Source: Desulforamulus ferrireducens (GTDB taxonomy: Bacteria; Bacillota; Desulfotomaculia; Desulfotomaculales; Desulfotomaculaceae). From it: a DNA stretch of 64,000 nucleotides. Location of the stretch: the NCBI RefSeq assembly GCF_002005145.1, contig NZ_CP019698.1, positions 186,001 through 250,000 on the forward strand, written 5' to 3'. Each line of letters opens with the position of its first letter. The stretch's first letter is position 1. This document shows, piece after piece, positions 16,163 through 24,487 of the stretch. The notes below the pieces were generated by a model. The model was not told the DNA's origin. It saw nothing but the letters and a program-made list of their open reading frames with translations, and did not search any database. Position numbers and translations under genes: made by a program.

Positions 16163-17248
16163 ATGTCCGAAAAACCCATTACCGGAGAAAAACGGGCGTT
16201 CATGACTGGTAACGAGGTAGTTGCCTGGGCTGCCCTGGCAGCAGGTGCCGACATTATGTACGGCTATCCCATTACCCCTCAGAACGAAATCATGCACTAC
16301 TGGACCCGTCAAATCCCCAAGTATGGCCGCAAATTCCTGCAAACCGAAGACGAGCTGTCTGCCGGTTTCACCACTGTGGGTGGAGTATTAGCTGGTCTAA
16401 AAGCTTTTACCGCCACCGCCGGCCCTGGTAACACCCTGATGCAGGAACCCATGTCCATGGCCGAAATGATGCGTCTCCCAACCGTAACCATTGTTCAACA
16501 GCGTGGCGGCCCGTCCACAGCCACTGTTATCTACTCCCAACAAGAAGTTACCCTTACCACCCTGGGCGGTAACGGGGAAGGTATGCGTATTGTTTACTCC
16601 CCCTGCAATCACCAGGAATTATTCGATTACACCATTAAAGCTTTCAATACAGCTTGGAAATACCGTTTCCCCACCTTTGTACTGGGCGATGGTTATCAGG
16701 CCAAAATGCGTGAATCCGTAACCCTGTATGATCCCGAGGAGAGAGGTATTACCTTTGTGCCCACTGAAAAGTATGTAGGTAAACCCGGTACCCCCGGTGT
16801 GGACCGTGAACCCGGACATTACCGCAACACCTACAATACCGAAGAAGAGCTCTTTGAAGTATTACAACAGCATTTTGCTGATTACGAAAAAATGGCTCCC
16901 GAAGTAGTGGAATATTCCCAAGAAGCCGTTGAAGATGCAGATGTTATTATCATCGGACATGGTGTGGTATTCCGTGGCGTACGGGAAGCTGTTAAGGAAT
17001 TAAGAGAAGAAGGTCTGAAAGTAGGGTATTTCCGTCCCATTACCCTCCGCCCCTTCCCCGCCGAGCAACTGAAAGCCCTGGCTACCCAAGGCAGAAAGCT
17101 GCTCATTGCAGAGTCTGCCCAAGGTCAGTTGGCGAGACTGGTGAAGGATGCTATCTACGGTGCAGCCGCTGAAATTGTGCCCATGTTCCGTCCCGGTGTA
17201 GGTATTACCACTGAGCAAATCGTAGCGAAAGTGAAAGAGATACTCTAG
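16163..17248 (+). CDS. 2-oxoacid:ferredoxin oxidoreductase subunit alpha (KorA/VorB family)
   Basis: The 361-residue alpha subunit of a heterotetrameric CoA-dependent 2-oxoacid:ferredoxin oxidoreductase, which oxidises 2-oxoglutarate or a branched-chain 2-oxoacid to the acyl-CoA with ferredoxin reduction. GNEVVAWAALAAGADIMYGYPITPQ is the domain I start, TEDELSAGFTTVGG and ATAGPGNTLMQEP follow, and the C-terminal domain II is VIIIGHGVVFRGVREAVKELREEG. The ATG at 16163 lies 13 nt after AGGAGG; upstream in-frame GTG codons are too close to the SD or lack one. The subunit order alpha-beta-gamma-delta resembles the vor/kor operons of Moorella-like clostridia. The substrate is not decided. Confidence 0.9.
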   Translation: MSEKPITGEKRAFMTGNEVVAWAALAAGADIMYGYPITPQNEIMHYWTRQIPKYGRKFLQTEDELSAGFTTVGGVLAGLKAFTATAGPGNTLMQEPMSMAEMMRLPTVTIVQQRGGPSTATVIYSQQEVTLTTLGGNGEGMRIVYSPCNHQELFDYTIKAFNTAWKYRFPTFVLGDGYQAKMRESVTLYDPEERGITFVPTEKYVGKPGTPGVDREPGHYRNTYNTEEELFEVLQQHFADYEKMAPEVVEYSQEAVEDADVIIIGHGVVFRGVREAVKELREEGLKVGYFRPITLRPFPAEQLKALATQGRKLLIAESAQGQLARLVKDAIYGAAAEIVPMFRPGVGITTEQIVAKVKEIL

Positions 17249-17283
17249 AAATTTCTTCTCAATATAAGGAGGGAGGTTCCCAC

Positions 17284-18057
17284 ATGTCTGTGTCTCCACA
17301 ACCTGCCATGCCTAAAAGCTGGCGTGTAGAAAGCAAACCCCATAAATTTTGCCCCGGTTGCGGCCATGGCCTGGTATTAAAGTGCCTGGGCGAAGCCATT
17401 GACGAGTTGGGTATTCAAGATAGAGTGGTTTTCGGCTGTGACATCGGTTGCTCTTTGCTGTCCTGGGACTTCTTTAACTGTGACAGTGTGCAAACCCACC
17501 ACGGACGTACCACCCCGGTTATGACCGGTATCAAGCGCGCTAACCCCGACCTCATTTGCATTGCCTATATGGGTGATGGCGGTGGTTATGCCATCGGTGT
17601 AGGCGGTATTGTTAACGCCGCTGCCCGTAACGAAAAAGTAACTGTCATACTGGCCAACAACACTGTTTATGCCATGACCGGTGGCCAGATGTCCCCCTGC
17701 ACCATGCCCGGTCAAAAGGTAGAAACCGCTCCCTATGGCCGTGATCCCGAAGCAACCGGTATGCCCACCCAGGGACCGGAAATGATTGCTGCCATTACCG
17801 GCGAGGGCGCCTATGTAGCCCGTGGCACCACTGCCAACTTGAGACAACTGAAGGGCTATATCAAGAAAGCCCTGCAAACCCAAATGGAAGGCAAAGGTTT
17901 CTCCTTTGTGGAAGCACTGGCAGCCTGCCCCACCAACTGGCGGACCAATGCTGAGAAGACTTGGGCCTTTGTGGAAAAAGAAATGCCTCAATACTACAAG
18001 GTTGGGGAAAAGAAAAACCCCTTTGAGGTGAAAAAGGAGGCTCAGCAGAATGGGTAA
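17284..18057 (+). CDS. 2-oxoacid:ferredoxin oxidoreductase subunit beta (TPP-binding)
   Basis: The 257-residue catalytic TPP subunit. CPGCGHG (22-28) and a Cys near residue 50 are typical cluster-related cysteines of the family. MGDGGGYAIGVGGIVNAA, ending ILANNTVYAMTGGQ, is the thiamine-diphosphate/Mg-binding GDG-NN motif. The ATG at 17284 follows AAGGAGGGAGG. The 3' end overlaps the gamma subunit by 8 nt, consistent with translational coupling. Confidence 0.93.
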   Translation: MSVSPQPAMPKSWRVESKPHKFCPGCGHGLVLKCLGEAIDELGIQDRVVFGCDIGCSLLSWDFFNCDSVQTHHGRTTPVMTGIKRANPDLICIAYMGDGGGYAIGVGGIVNAAARNEKVTVILANNTVYAMTGGQMSPCTMPGQKVETAPYGRDPEATGMPTQGPEMIAAITGEGAYVARGTTANLRQLKGYIKKALQTQMEGKGFSFVEALAACPTNWRTNAEKTWAFVEKEMPQYYKVGEKKNPFEVKKEAQQNG

Positions 18058-18613
18058 AGCTGTAAAAATCTGCTTGGCCGGTGAAGGAGGCCAAGGGGTT
18101 CAATCCGTAGCAGAAATTATTGCTGCTGCTGCCAATGCTGAAGGCCGTGAGGCCCTCTACATCCCAAACTTCGGTGTAGAACAACGGGGCGGTGTATCCA
18201 TTGCTTATTTACAAATTGCTGATGAGCCCATCGGTGCACCCAAGTTTGACAAAGCCGATATCTTAGTGGCCCTGAGCGATCGTGCTGTGCGTCGTTGCAA
18301 GCAATACATCGATACCAATACAGTATATGTTTACGATGCCAGCATTGAAGGCGTGGAAGAAGACCTGCCCAAAGAAGGCGAGGCTAAAAAGGTGCTGGCC
18401 ATTCCCGCCTTGGAGATTTCTAAAAACGAATTGCACCCCCGGGTGTTCAACATCCTCATTATGGGTGCGGTTATTGGCGCCACCAAGGTAATTCCTGTGG
18501 ATGCCGCCAAGGCTGCCATTGAGAAGAAACTGGGCTATAAATTTGAACAAAATCCCAAGTTGCGCGAACTGAACTTCAGTGCCATTGATCGTGGCATTGC
18601 GTTGATGGAATAG
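18050..18613 (+). CDS. 2-oxoacid:ferredoxin oxidoreductase subunit gamma
   Basis: The 187-residue gamma domain (CoA-binding/structural). CLAGEGGQGVQSVAEIIAAA is the family signature, followed by YIPNFGVEQRGGVS and a C-terminal NILIMGAVIGATKV helix. It starts at ATG 18050 inside the beta subunit's last codons; the SD AAAAGGAGG lies in the beta gene. It completes the core of the complex together with the downstream ferredoxin subunit. Confidence 0.93.
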   Translation: MGKAVKICLAGEGGQGVQSVAEIIAAAANAEGREALYIPNFGVEQRGGVSIAYLQIADEPIGAPKFDKADILVALSDRAVRRCKQYIDTNTVYVYDASIEGVEEDLPKEGEAKKVLAIPALEISKNELHPRVFNILIMGAVIGATKVIPVDAAKAAIEKKLGYKFEQNPKLRELNFSAIDRGIALME

Positions 18614-18624
18614 GGGGGAACAGC

Positions 18625-18876
18625 ATGGAATTCAAAGGTCGTACCCTGGAACTTACCAAAGGTCACTGGACTCTTTTCCCCGGTCTGTGCAAGGGCTGTG
18701 GTCTGTGCATCCAGAAGTGCCCCAAAAAATGCATTTCCTGGTCCAAGGTTCTGGGTGTCTATGGCACCCCTACGGTAGAAGCCAATGATGAATGCATTGC
18801 CTGCGGCATCTGCCAGATGGTTTGCCCTGACACAGCCATTCGGGTGGATAAGAAGAAAGTAGCGAAGGAAGCCTAG
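18625..18876 (+). CDS. 2-oxoacid:ferredoxin oxidoreductase delta (ferredoxin) subunit
   Basis: An 83-residue 2x[4Fe-4S] ferredoxin-type subunit with CKGCGLCIQKCPKKC and CIACGICQMVCPDTA, the two full CxxCxxCxxxCP motifs. It wires the TPP subunit to free ferredoxin. The ATG at 18625 follows GGGGGGAA with 5-8 nt spacing. It is the last gene of the five-gene operon; a terminator follows within 25 nt. Confidence 0.93.
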   Translation: MEFKGRTLELTKGHWTLFPGLCKGCGLCIQKCPKKCISWSKVLGVYGTPTVEANDECIACGICQMVCPDTAIRVDKKKVAKEA

Positions 18877-18900
18877 GCTTACAGCAGGGGCGTAAAAATG

Positions 18901-18941
18901 AGGGAAGTGTTGCATAACAATAATGCGACACTTCCCTTTTT
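18901..18941 (+). terminator. Intrinsic terminator of the oxidoreductase operon, GTCGCA family copy 2
   Basis: GGGAAGTGTTGCAT pairs with ATGCGACACTTCCC (one G-T), followed by TTTTT. A heptad array starts at the next bases. Confidence 0.88.
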
Positions 18942-18988
18942 GGCCTAAGGCCAAAAAGCCGATGGCTGATGGCCGATAGCCGACGGCC
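18942..18988 (+). repeat. Short heptad array after the oxidoreductase operon
   Basis: GGCCTAA, GGCCAAA, then AGCCGAT, GGCTGAT, GGCCGAT, AGCCGAC, GGCC with 7-nt spacing. The flank following it (CAGTTGCACATCGTCCCT) closely resembles the flank after copy C at 61411 (CAGTTGAACATCATCCCT), so the relationship extends beyond the heptads. Confidence 0.6.
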
Positions 18989-19052
18989 AGTTGCACATCG
19001 TCCCTTAATTATGCAACAGCCTCTTAGCCGGTAGCTTAAAACAAGACTAAGT

Positions 19053-20135
19053 CTACCCCCGCCTGCGCACCAGCAGTTTTATTCCCGCTGTCAGCCAAAG
19101 TATCAGGGGCAGGCCAAACTCGATGGGGTAGGAAAATAATGGGTCATAAAGTTGATTGTACTTATTAAAGTCCCCAACCCCTTCAAAAAGAATTAAGGAG
19201 ATACTGATAATTAAGGCACCTGCCGGTAGTACCAGGGGCCTGTAATCAGACATGCCTGTCCAGTGGGCCAAGCCCAGGACAAAGGCGTAATAGCATATGA
19301 TAAATTTTGTGATGGTAAAAACAAACCAGGTGAGAGCCAGGGGTATTAAAAGCAGGTTACTGCCCGGCAGGGAGTTAATGGTAGACACACTGGCCAAAAC
19401 TGAACGGGAAACCCTGTCCACTCCTAGATTAATTAATGCTTGCACCATAAGAATGCTACCAATGGCAGCGGAAATAAATTGACCGAATAAAAAGGCCGGT
19501 ACTACCCTTTTCTGGTCAGCGCTAAAAAATATCATACCAAAGAGCACGCATTCACCCACCGGGAAGGATGCCAGATAAAAAATAGCCTTAGATATGCCAG
19601 GCCAATCTGGCACGTTAAGGGGTAGCAGGTGAGTAAAATCTCCCCCTGGCAAGGTAAAAAAAACAAACATGACAGAAAATACAATTACCAAAAAAAGCAA
19701 TAAAGATAAGGCCCGGGCCATGGTTTCCAAACCTGCAAAAAGGGCATAGGCTGAAATGGCAGTGATGGTTAAATAAATAACAGTTGTGGGTGTTTCTGCC
19801 AGCATGGTTAAGTTAATAAAAATGCCGATATCAATTAGTGCCAAAGTGCTGAGATGGCCGGCAAAAAAGATAAAAATAAGGCCAATTATTTTTCCCGGCA
19901 GGCCAAGGATGGAGACACTATACTGCACGATGGATTGGCCGGGATACCATTTGTTTAGAGAAGTTAGCATAATTAATAGGAGCATGCCCGGTATAAAGGT
20001 TAAAGCAGTGGCTAAGAGAGCGTCCTGTTTAGCCTGCTTAACCAGAAGAGTAGGTATAAAAAGTAAAGAGGTGCCTACTGCAAAACCTGCCACCAGCAAC
20101 ATTAATTGTTGGGGTGAAATAGTTTCCTTATTCAT
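19053..20135 (-). CDS. GerAB family spore germination permease (second in operon)
   Basis: A 360-residue integral membrane protein of the GerAB/YfkT (APC-like) family, with about ten hydrophobic segments. It begins ISPQQLMLLVAGFAVGTSLL, the usual GerAB opening. In germinant receptors the B subunit binds the germinant in the inner spore membrane. The ATG at 20135 lies 1 nt beyond the stop of the preceding gerAB-like gene (20137), so the two are tightly coupled. It is the last gene of the operon gerAA-gerAC-small protein-gerAB-gerAB. Confidence 0.88.
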   Translation of the reverse strand: MNKETISPQQLMLLVAGFAVGTSLLFIPTLLVKQAKQDALLATALTFIPGMLLLIMLTSLNKWYPGQSIVQYSVSILGLPGKIIGLIFIFFAGHLSTLALIDIGIFINLTMLAETPTTVIYLTITAISAYALFAGLETMARALSLLLFLVIVFSVMFVFFTLPGGDFTHLLPLNVPDWPGISKAIFYLASFPVGECVLFGMIFFSADQKRVVPAFLFGQFISAAIGSILMVQALINLGVDRVSRSVLASVSTINSLPGSNLLLIPLALTWFVFTITKFIICYYAFVLGLAHWTGMSDYRPLVLPAGALIISISLILFEGVGDFNKYNQLYDPLFSYPIEFGLPLILWLTAGIKLLVRRRG

Positions 20136-20136
20136 G

Positions 20137-21231
20137 TTACCTTTCCTTTGCTTTATACAACAATTTTTTTATTCCCGCCACCAGCCAGAGCAATAGTGGT
20201 AGTCCAAAGGTAAGGGGCAGGGCAAAGAGCGGGTAGACAGTAAAGCTAAAGGTAGCGGCTTCGAGAACATTCTCAAACATATAAATACCATAAGCCATAA
20301 TTAATGCGCCGGCAGGTAGAATTAGCGATTTATAATCTGCAAGCTTAAACCAGTGGGCCAGTCCGCTGACAAAAGCGTAATAAAATAAAATAAATTGGCA
20401 GATAGAAAAGACAAACCAGTTTAAGGTCATGAAGGGCAACAATATGGCCCCGCCGGTAATGGCATTGATGCCAGCCGTTAATGAATAGACACTGCGGGAG
20501 GATCTTTCAGGACCAATGGTAACAATGGAACGTTCAATGACCATAAATAGAATTAGTATGGCCAGGAAAAACCCGAGGGATAATTTTTTGCCCAGTCCTG
20601 GCGAGTTTCTCACCTGGTTGAAAATCATGCCAAAAAGAATGATTGTTTCCCCCACAGGAAAGGCGCAAAAGGATAAACTGGCATGGATTACCGGTAGCAC
20701 ACCCTCCCCTAAAAAGGGGAATAGCTGGTCAAAATTAGCATTTGACATGGCATAGGCTTGCACAAAAAGTACCAGCCAAACTGTCATAAAGATTAGTAGA
20801 GCAAAGGCTCTGGCCAAGACCTCCAGTCCCATTCTTAGGGCGTAGGCACAGGGCAAGAGGGTAGCAAAATAAATAATCGGCGGGGGCGTCTCAAATAAGG
20901 TGTTGGAAATAACAAAGCTCACAATACCTCGTAAACTAAGGGCACCTAAGAGAAAAAAGAAAAAAAGTAGCATTAGCCCTAAGAGGTAGCCGGGCAGGCC
21001 CAGAATGGTAACGCTGTATTGTACCAGGGATTGACCAGGGTACTGCCTGCTGAGGGATAGCAACACACCAATTAGCAGCAAACCGGGAACTAAACACAGC
21101 CAGGGGGCCAACCAGGCATCCTGCCGGGCAATGGCAATGAGATGGGATGGAACCAACATAATTGCCATACCTATCACAGAGCCCATAAGTAAGAACATAC
21201 ATTGACCGCTAGATATATACTCCCTGTTCAA
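20137..21231 (-). CDS. GerAB family spore germination permease (first in operon)
   Basis: 364 residues from TTG 21231, which follows AAGGAG by 9 nt; an upstream in-frame extension to 21291 has no SD and encodes atypical residues. YISSGQCMFLLMGSVIGMAIMLVPSH begins the first transmembrane pair, and about ten hydrophobic helices follow in the GerAB pattern. It is clearly paralogous to the next gene (shared WFVFSICQFILFYYAFVSGLAHW and LPAGALI). Two B subunits in one operon suggest alternative or hetero-oligomeric receptors, which is an inference. Confidence 0.88.
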   Translation of the reverse strand: MNREYISSGQCMFLLMGSVIGMAIMLVPSHLIAIARQDAWLAPWLCLVPGLLLIGVLLSLSRQYPGQSLVQYSVTILGLPGYLLGLMLLFFFFLLGALSLRGIVSFVISNTLFETPPPIIYFATLLPCAYALRMGLEVLARAFALLIFMTVWLVLFVQAYAMSNANFDQLFPFLGEGVLPVIHASLSFCAFPVGETIILFGMIFNQVRNSPGLGKKLSLGFFLAILILFMVIERSIVTIGPERSSRSVYSLTAGINAITGGAILLPFMTLNWFVFSICQFILFYYAFVSGLAHWFKLADYKSLILPAGALIMAYGIYMFENVLEAATFSFTVYPLFALPLTFGLPLLLWLVAGIKKLLYKAKER

Positions 21232-21244
21232 AAGATAGCACTCC

Positions 21245-21487
21245 TTAGGTGGGGCCAAGCACCTGCTCCAGGCGCATGGCCAGTGGCTCAAAGATACTTA
21301 CAATTAAATCCGTGGGGTTAGGTAAAGGTAAGTCAAGGATAATACCGTAACTATAGACTACTGCCGGCAGGAGCAGACAGGTGAAAGCTGTTAAGTCCCG
21401 CCATTTTTTTTGTACCACCAACCGGGGAACCTCCAACCAAATCATCAGGAGGTAGGCCAGAGTAATCAAGAAAATGGATAAAAACAT
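21245..21487 (-). CDS. Small membrane protein of the germination operon (possible GerAD-like)
   Basis: An 80-residue protein with two hydrophobic segments (about 2-20 and 35-52) and an amphipathic C-terminus. It sits between gerAC and gerAB, and its stop codon overlaps the SD of the next gene. Small two-helix D subunits occur in some ger operons of Bacillus, so a GerD-subunit-like role is plausible. No conserved motif supports it directly. The ATG is at 21487. Confidence 0.65.
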   Translation of the reverse strand: MFLSIFLITLAYLLMIWLEVPRLVVQKKWRDLTAFTCLLLPAVVYSYGIILDLPLPNPTDLIVSIFEPLAMRLEQVLGPT

Positions 21488-21501
21488 GGTGTCACCTCTG
21501 T

Positions 21502-22698
21502 TTACTTAGGCTGTAGGGGGTCAGTAATTAAACCAGTGCCGCGCACACGTCCCTCCACGTCCACCTCTACCTCCAGATTAGGAAAGATCTCCGACCACTG
21601 CTGGGCAAGTTCCTGCTGCCATAGTTTTGGATAAGTCCGATGTACCACCGCAGCAAAACCCAGCACATCGGTATTTAGTTCCTGTGCCCGCTGAACGGCG
21701 GACAAAATCTGTTTTGTGACAGTCTTGGCTATTATTGCCTCTGTCTCTTGTAGGTGTTTTTCATTCATGTGAGTACCGGGGTGCATCTCACCAATGTTGC
21801 CGGATACCTTAACCTTTACTTTCATAATTAATTGGCCCTCTTTAATAACAGGCTCCAACTTGGTGCTGCTGTTGAAGATCTCGAAGACCATCTTATGGTT
21901 GGGCATATGTAAAACCAAGAGACCCTGCTTTACTTTGCCCTGCAACCACAAAAGCCCCCTGCTTTCTTCTTGATTAAGCCAACCCACCAATTTATCTTGC
22001 TTAAAAACTGCCGTATCCATTACACGGAGTTCCTTGGCCCGCGGTTTTTCCTGATTAGGCAAGGCCACTGTGTTTTGTTCCTCCATTAAACCCTGGTAAA
22101 AAGTAACTCCGGCGGTATAGGCTTGAATTTTATCACTGCCCAATTGCTGTAAGAAGTCACCCAGGGAAGAAACCGCATATTTGGAGTTGCGATCCCGCAC
22201 GTCAATTATATCTGCCAGTACTTGGGCGGGCGCTTGTTTCATATTACTGCTGGCGTTCATGATTTCCTCGAGATTTTCTTTGGCAATTAAAATCCAGGCA
22301 CTTTGTTTAAACTCCGGGTCCCGCTCAACAAAATCCATGACGTCCATGAGACCCTCTCTGGCCAGTTTTTCCGAAATGATATAAATCTTATTGTGGGACC
22401 AAAAGAGTCTATTGGGTGATTTTTGGGTTAAATTGCGTACGGCGTCAAACATGGTTTCGCCCACACTGTACCAGTTATGGAAGGTGTCCTGGCCCATGGT
22501 GCCGCCGGCAGCATTGCCCCCAACCCCGGGTGGTTGGGGAATAACCGTCTGGGCTATAACCACGATACTGCCTTCTTTACCTCGGTCCACACCCACCCCT
22601 AGCACAAAGCCGGTTTGTTCCACTTCCCTTGAGTCCCAGCAACCAGTGAGATTGACCAAAAGCAAAAGAGCTAAGCCGGCCAGTAATTTTTTTTGCAA
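21502..22698 (-). CDS. GerAC family germination lipoprotein, Ger(x)C
   Basis: A 398-residue lipoprotein of the germinant receptor. The signal peptide ends in lipobox LTGC, followed by WDSREVEQ, the hallmark of Ger(x)C. FVLGVGVDRG and the C-terminal domain (ETEAIIAKTVTKQI to WSEIFPNLEVEVDVEGRVRGTGL) are typical. I chose TTG 22698, 6 nt after GCGGGGTGG; alternatives at 22701 and 22707 overlap or crowd the SD. It lies between gerAA and the small membrane protein, 14 bp after gerAA. Confidence 0.92.
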   Translation of the reverse strand: MQKKLLAGLALLLLVNLTGCWDSREVEQTGFVLGVGVDRGKEGSIVVIAQTVIPQPPGVGGNAAGGTMGQDTFHNWYSVGETMFDAVRNLTQKSPNRLFWSHNKIYIISEKLAREGLMDVMDFVERDPEFKQSAWILIAKENLEEIMNASSNMKQAPAQVLADIIDVRDRNSKYAVSSLGDFLQQLGSDKIQAYTAGVTFYQGLMEEQNTVALPNQEKPRAKELRVMDTAVFKQDKLVGWLNQEESRGLLWLQGKVKQGLLVLHMPNHKMVFEIFNSSTKLEPVIKEGQLIMKVKVKVSGNIGEMHPGTHMNEKHLQETEAIIAKTVTKQILSAVQRAQELNTDVLGFAAVVHRTYPKLWQQELAQQWSEIFPNLEVEVDVEGRVRGTGLITDPLQPK

Positions 22699-22712
22699 CA
22701 ATACCACCCCGC

Positions 22713-24335
22713 TTAGTTTGACTTGTCCGGAGGCTGGGGTTTTTGGTTGTCACCCATGGATTGGCGATTATACTGCACCAGTTCCTGGGGGCGCAGCCTT
22801 CTGCTCCAGTGGGGGGCCAACACTAAACTATCCTTGAAACCTTGCCAATTAAAGGGTGTTATGGGACTTAGATAGGGAACACCAAAACTGCGTAAGGAGC
22901 ATAAATGGAGGAGAATGGCCAAAAGGCTAACCATAACACCAAACAAACCTAATAAGGCTGCCGTGATCATTAAGGGAAACCTGAGCAAGCGTACGGTAAT
23001 GCCCAGATTAAACTGGGGTATGGTAAAGGTGGCAATACCTGTAAAAGCCACCACAATAACCATGAGTGGTGAGACAATATTGGCTTGTACCGCTGCTTGA
23101 CCAATAATGAGCGCCCCCACGATACTCACCGCTTGACCCACCGGGGAGGGCAGGCGAATACCCGCCTCCCGAAGGGTTTCAAAGGCCAGTTCCATAAGTA
23201 AAGCTTCAAAATAGGCAGGGAAAGGTACCCCTTGCCTGGCGGCTGCAATTCCAATAAGTAAGGTGGTGGGAATCATTTCCTGATGAAAGTTGGTAATGGC
23301 TACATAGAGAGAGGGCAATACCAACGCCACCAAAAAGGCAGCAGCTCTCAGCAAGCGAACAAAGGTTGGGAAATAAAATTTGTAATAATAATCCTCCGTA
23401 GCCTGCAGCAAACTCATGAATTCCCCCGGGACAATGAGGGCCAGGGGGGTATTGTCAGTAAAAATGGCCACCCTACCTTCCGCCAGACAACCAACCACTT
23501 TATCCGGTCGTTCGGTGACAATCACCTGGGGGAAGGGGGAATAGGGGCTATCCTGAATAAATTGTTCAATGTAGCCGCTCTCCAAAATAACATCGATATC
23601 GATGTTATTTAATCTTTGATATACTTCCTGTACCAGTCCCTCAGAGGCTATACCCTTTAAATGAACAATGGCTACGTTGGTACTGCTGACTTTACCCACC
23701 TGGATGGTTTCCACCACTAAATTAGGCGTGGGCAGTCTGCGACGCACTAAACTTATATTTACCGACAGGGTCTCAATAAAGGCGTCCCGGGGCCCCCTGA
23801 CGGCGTTTTGCACCACCGGCTCAGGGATGGAGCGCATTTCATAACCCTTGCAACTGATGACGATGGCCTTGGAGTAGCCCTCCACCAGGAGTATGACACT
23901 GCCGGAGAGTACCTGGGGGATTAGCTCCCCAAAGGAACTAACCTCAAACTTTTCTGCCCTGGTGATCAGACCGCCACTATGTAACAGCTTTAACAGTTCA
24001 GAGCCACTGCTTCTATATCGATAAGATTCTAACAGGGGACGCATGATGCCCTGGTCTAATTCCTGGATATCAATCATGCCGTCCATATAGAAAATTACCG
24101 CGGGCAAGGGTTGTTCCGCACCTAAGAAAAATTCCCTTTTAACAAAATCTGAATTAAACCCCAACATCTCGGTGATGGTGTCTATGTTTTGTTGAAGGGA
24201 AGAAGAAAGCTTTTCCTTGTCTAATTCTTCTTGGGTATAAACATGCCCAAAGGTAACCGGGCGAGCATTTTTTACTCCCTGAGCATTACCCTTGGGGGAG
24301 GTTAACAGATATTTTAATTTTTTTAGCCAGCCCAT
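22713..24335 (-). CDS. GerAA family spore germination protein
   Basis: The 540-residue A subunit of a nutrient germinant receptor. An N-terminal soluble domain (about 1-290, with YMDGMIDIQELDQGIMRPLL and FIQDSPYSPFPQ) precedes four to five membrane helices from about 310 to 460 that include the conserved PSLYVAITNFHQEMIPTTLL and ARQGVPFPAYFEALLMEL. The ATG at 24335 follows AAAAGGAG. It is the first gene of the minus-strand germination operon. The 152-bp divergent region to the third gerAB-like gene must hold both promoters; I found only weak sigma-G-like boxes there. Confidence 0.95.
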   Translation of the reverse strand: MGWLKKLKYLLTSPKGNAQGVKNARPVTFGHVYTQEELDKEKLSSSLQQNIDTITEMLGFNSDFVKREFFLGAEQPLPAVIFYMDGMIDIQELDQGIMRPLLESYRYRSSGSELLKLLHSGGLITRAEKFEVSSFGELIPQVLSGSVILLVEGYSKAIVISCKGYEMRSIPEPVVQNAVRGPRDAFIETLSVNISLVRRRLPTPNLVVETIQVGKVSSTNVAIVHLKGIASEGLVQEVYQRLNNIDIDVILESGYIEQFIQDSPYSPFPQVIVTERPDKVVGCLAEGRVAIFTDNTPLALIVPGEFMSLLQATEDYYYKFYFPTFVRLLRAAAFLVALVLPSLYVAITNFHQEMIPTTLLIGIAAARQGVPFPAYFEALLMELAFETLREAGIRLPSPVGQAVSIVGALIIGQAAVQANIVSPLMVIVVAFTGIATFTIPQFNLGITVRLLRFPLMITAALLGLFGVMVSLLAILLHLCSLRSFGVPYLSPITPFNWQGFKDSLVLAPHWSRRLRPQELVQYNRQSMGDNQKPQPPDKSN

Positions 24336-24487
24336 TTATTAACTCCTTTTAACAGATATACCCTAGTATTTTCCCTTAATCAGAAAAAAATGTAAAAGAC
24401 TGTATATGTTACCTTAGCAAAAATATATATTAGAGTCTATTTGAGGGTGGGAATGGAAAAATTACTAGTAAACCCAAGGAATAGGGG

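Noticed and set aside
17377-17991. Long antisense open frame (204 codons) opposite the beta oxidoreductase subunit
   Set aside because: No SD, Gly/His-rich composition from codon bias of the strong sense gene; the sense TPP signatures are intact.
24336-24487. Sigma-G promoters in the divergent region of the ger genes
   Set aside because: AATACTA on the minus strand and GTATA-N19-TATATTA on the plus strand each miss the consensus at several positions or in spacing; too weak to list.
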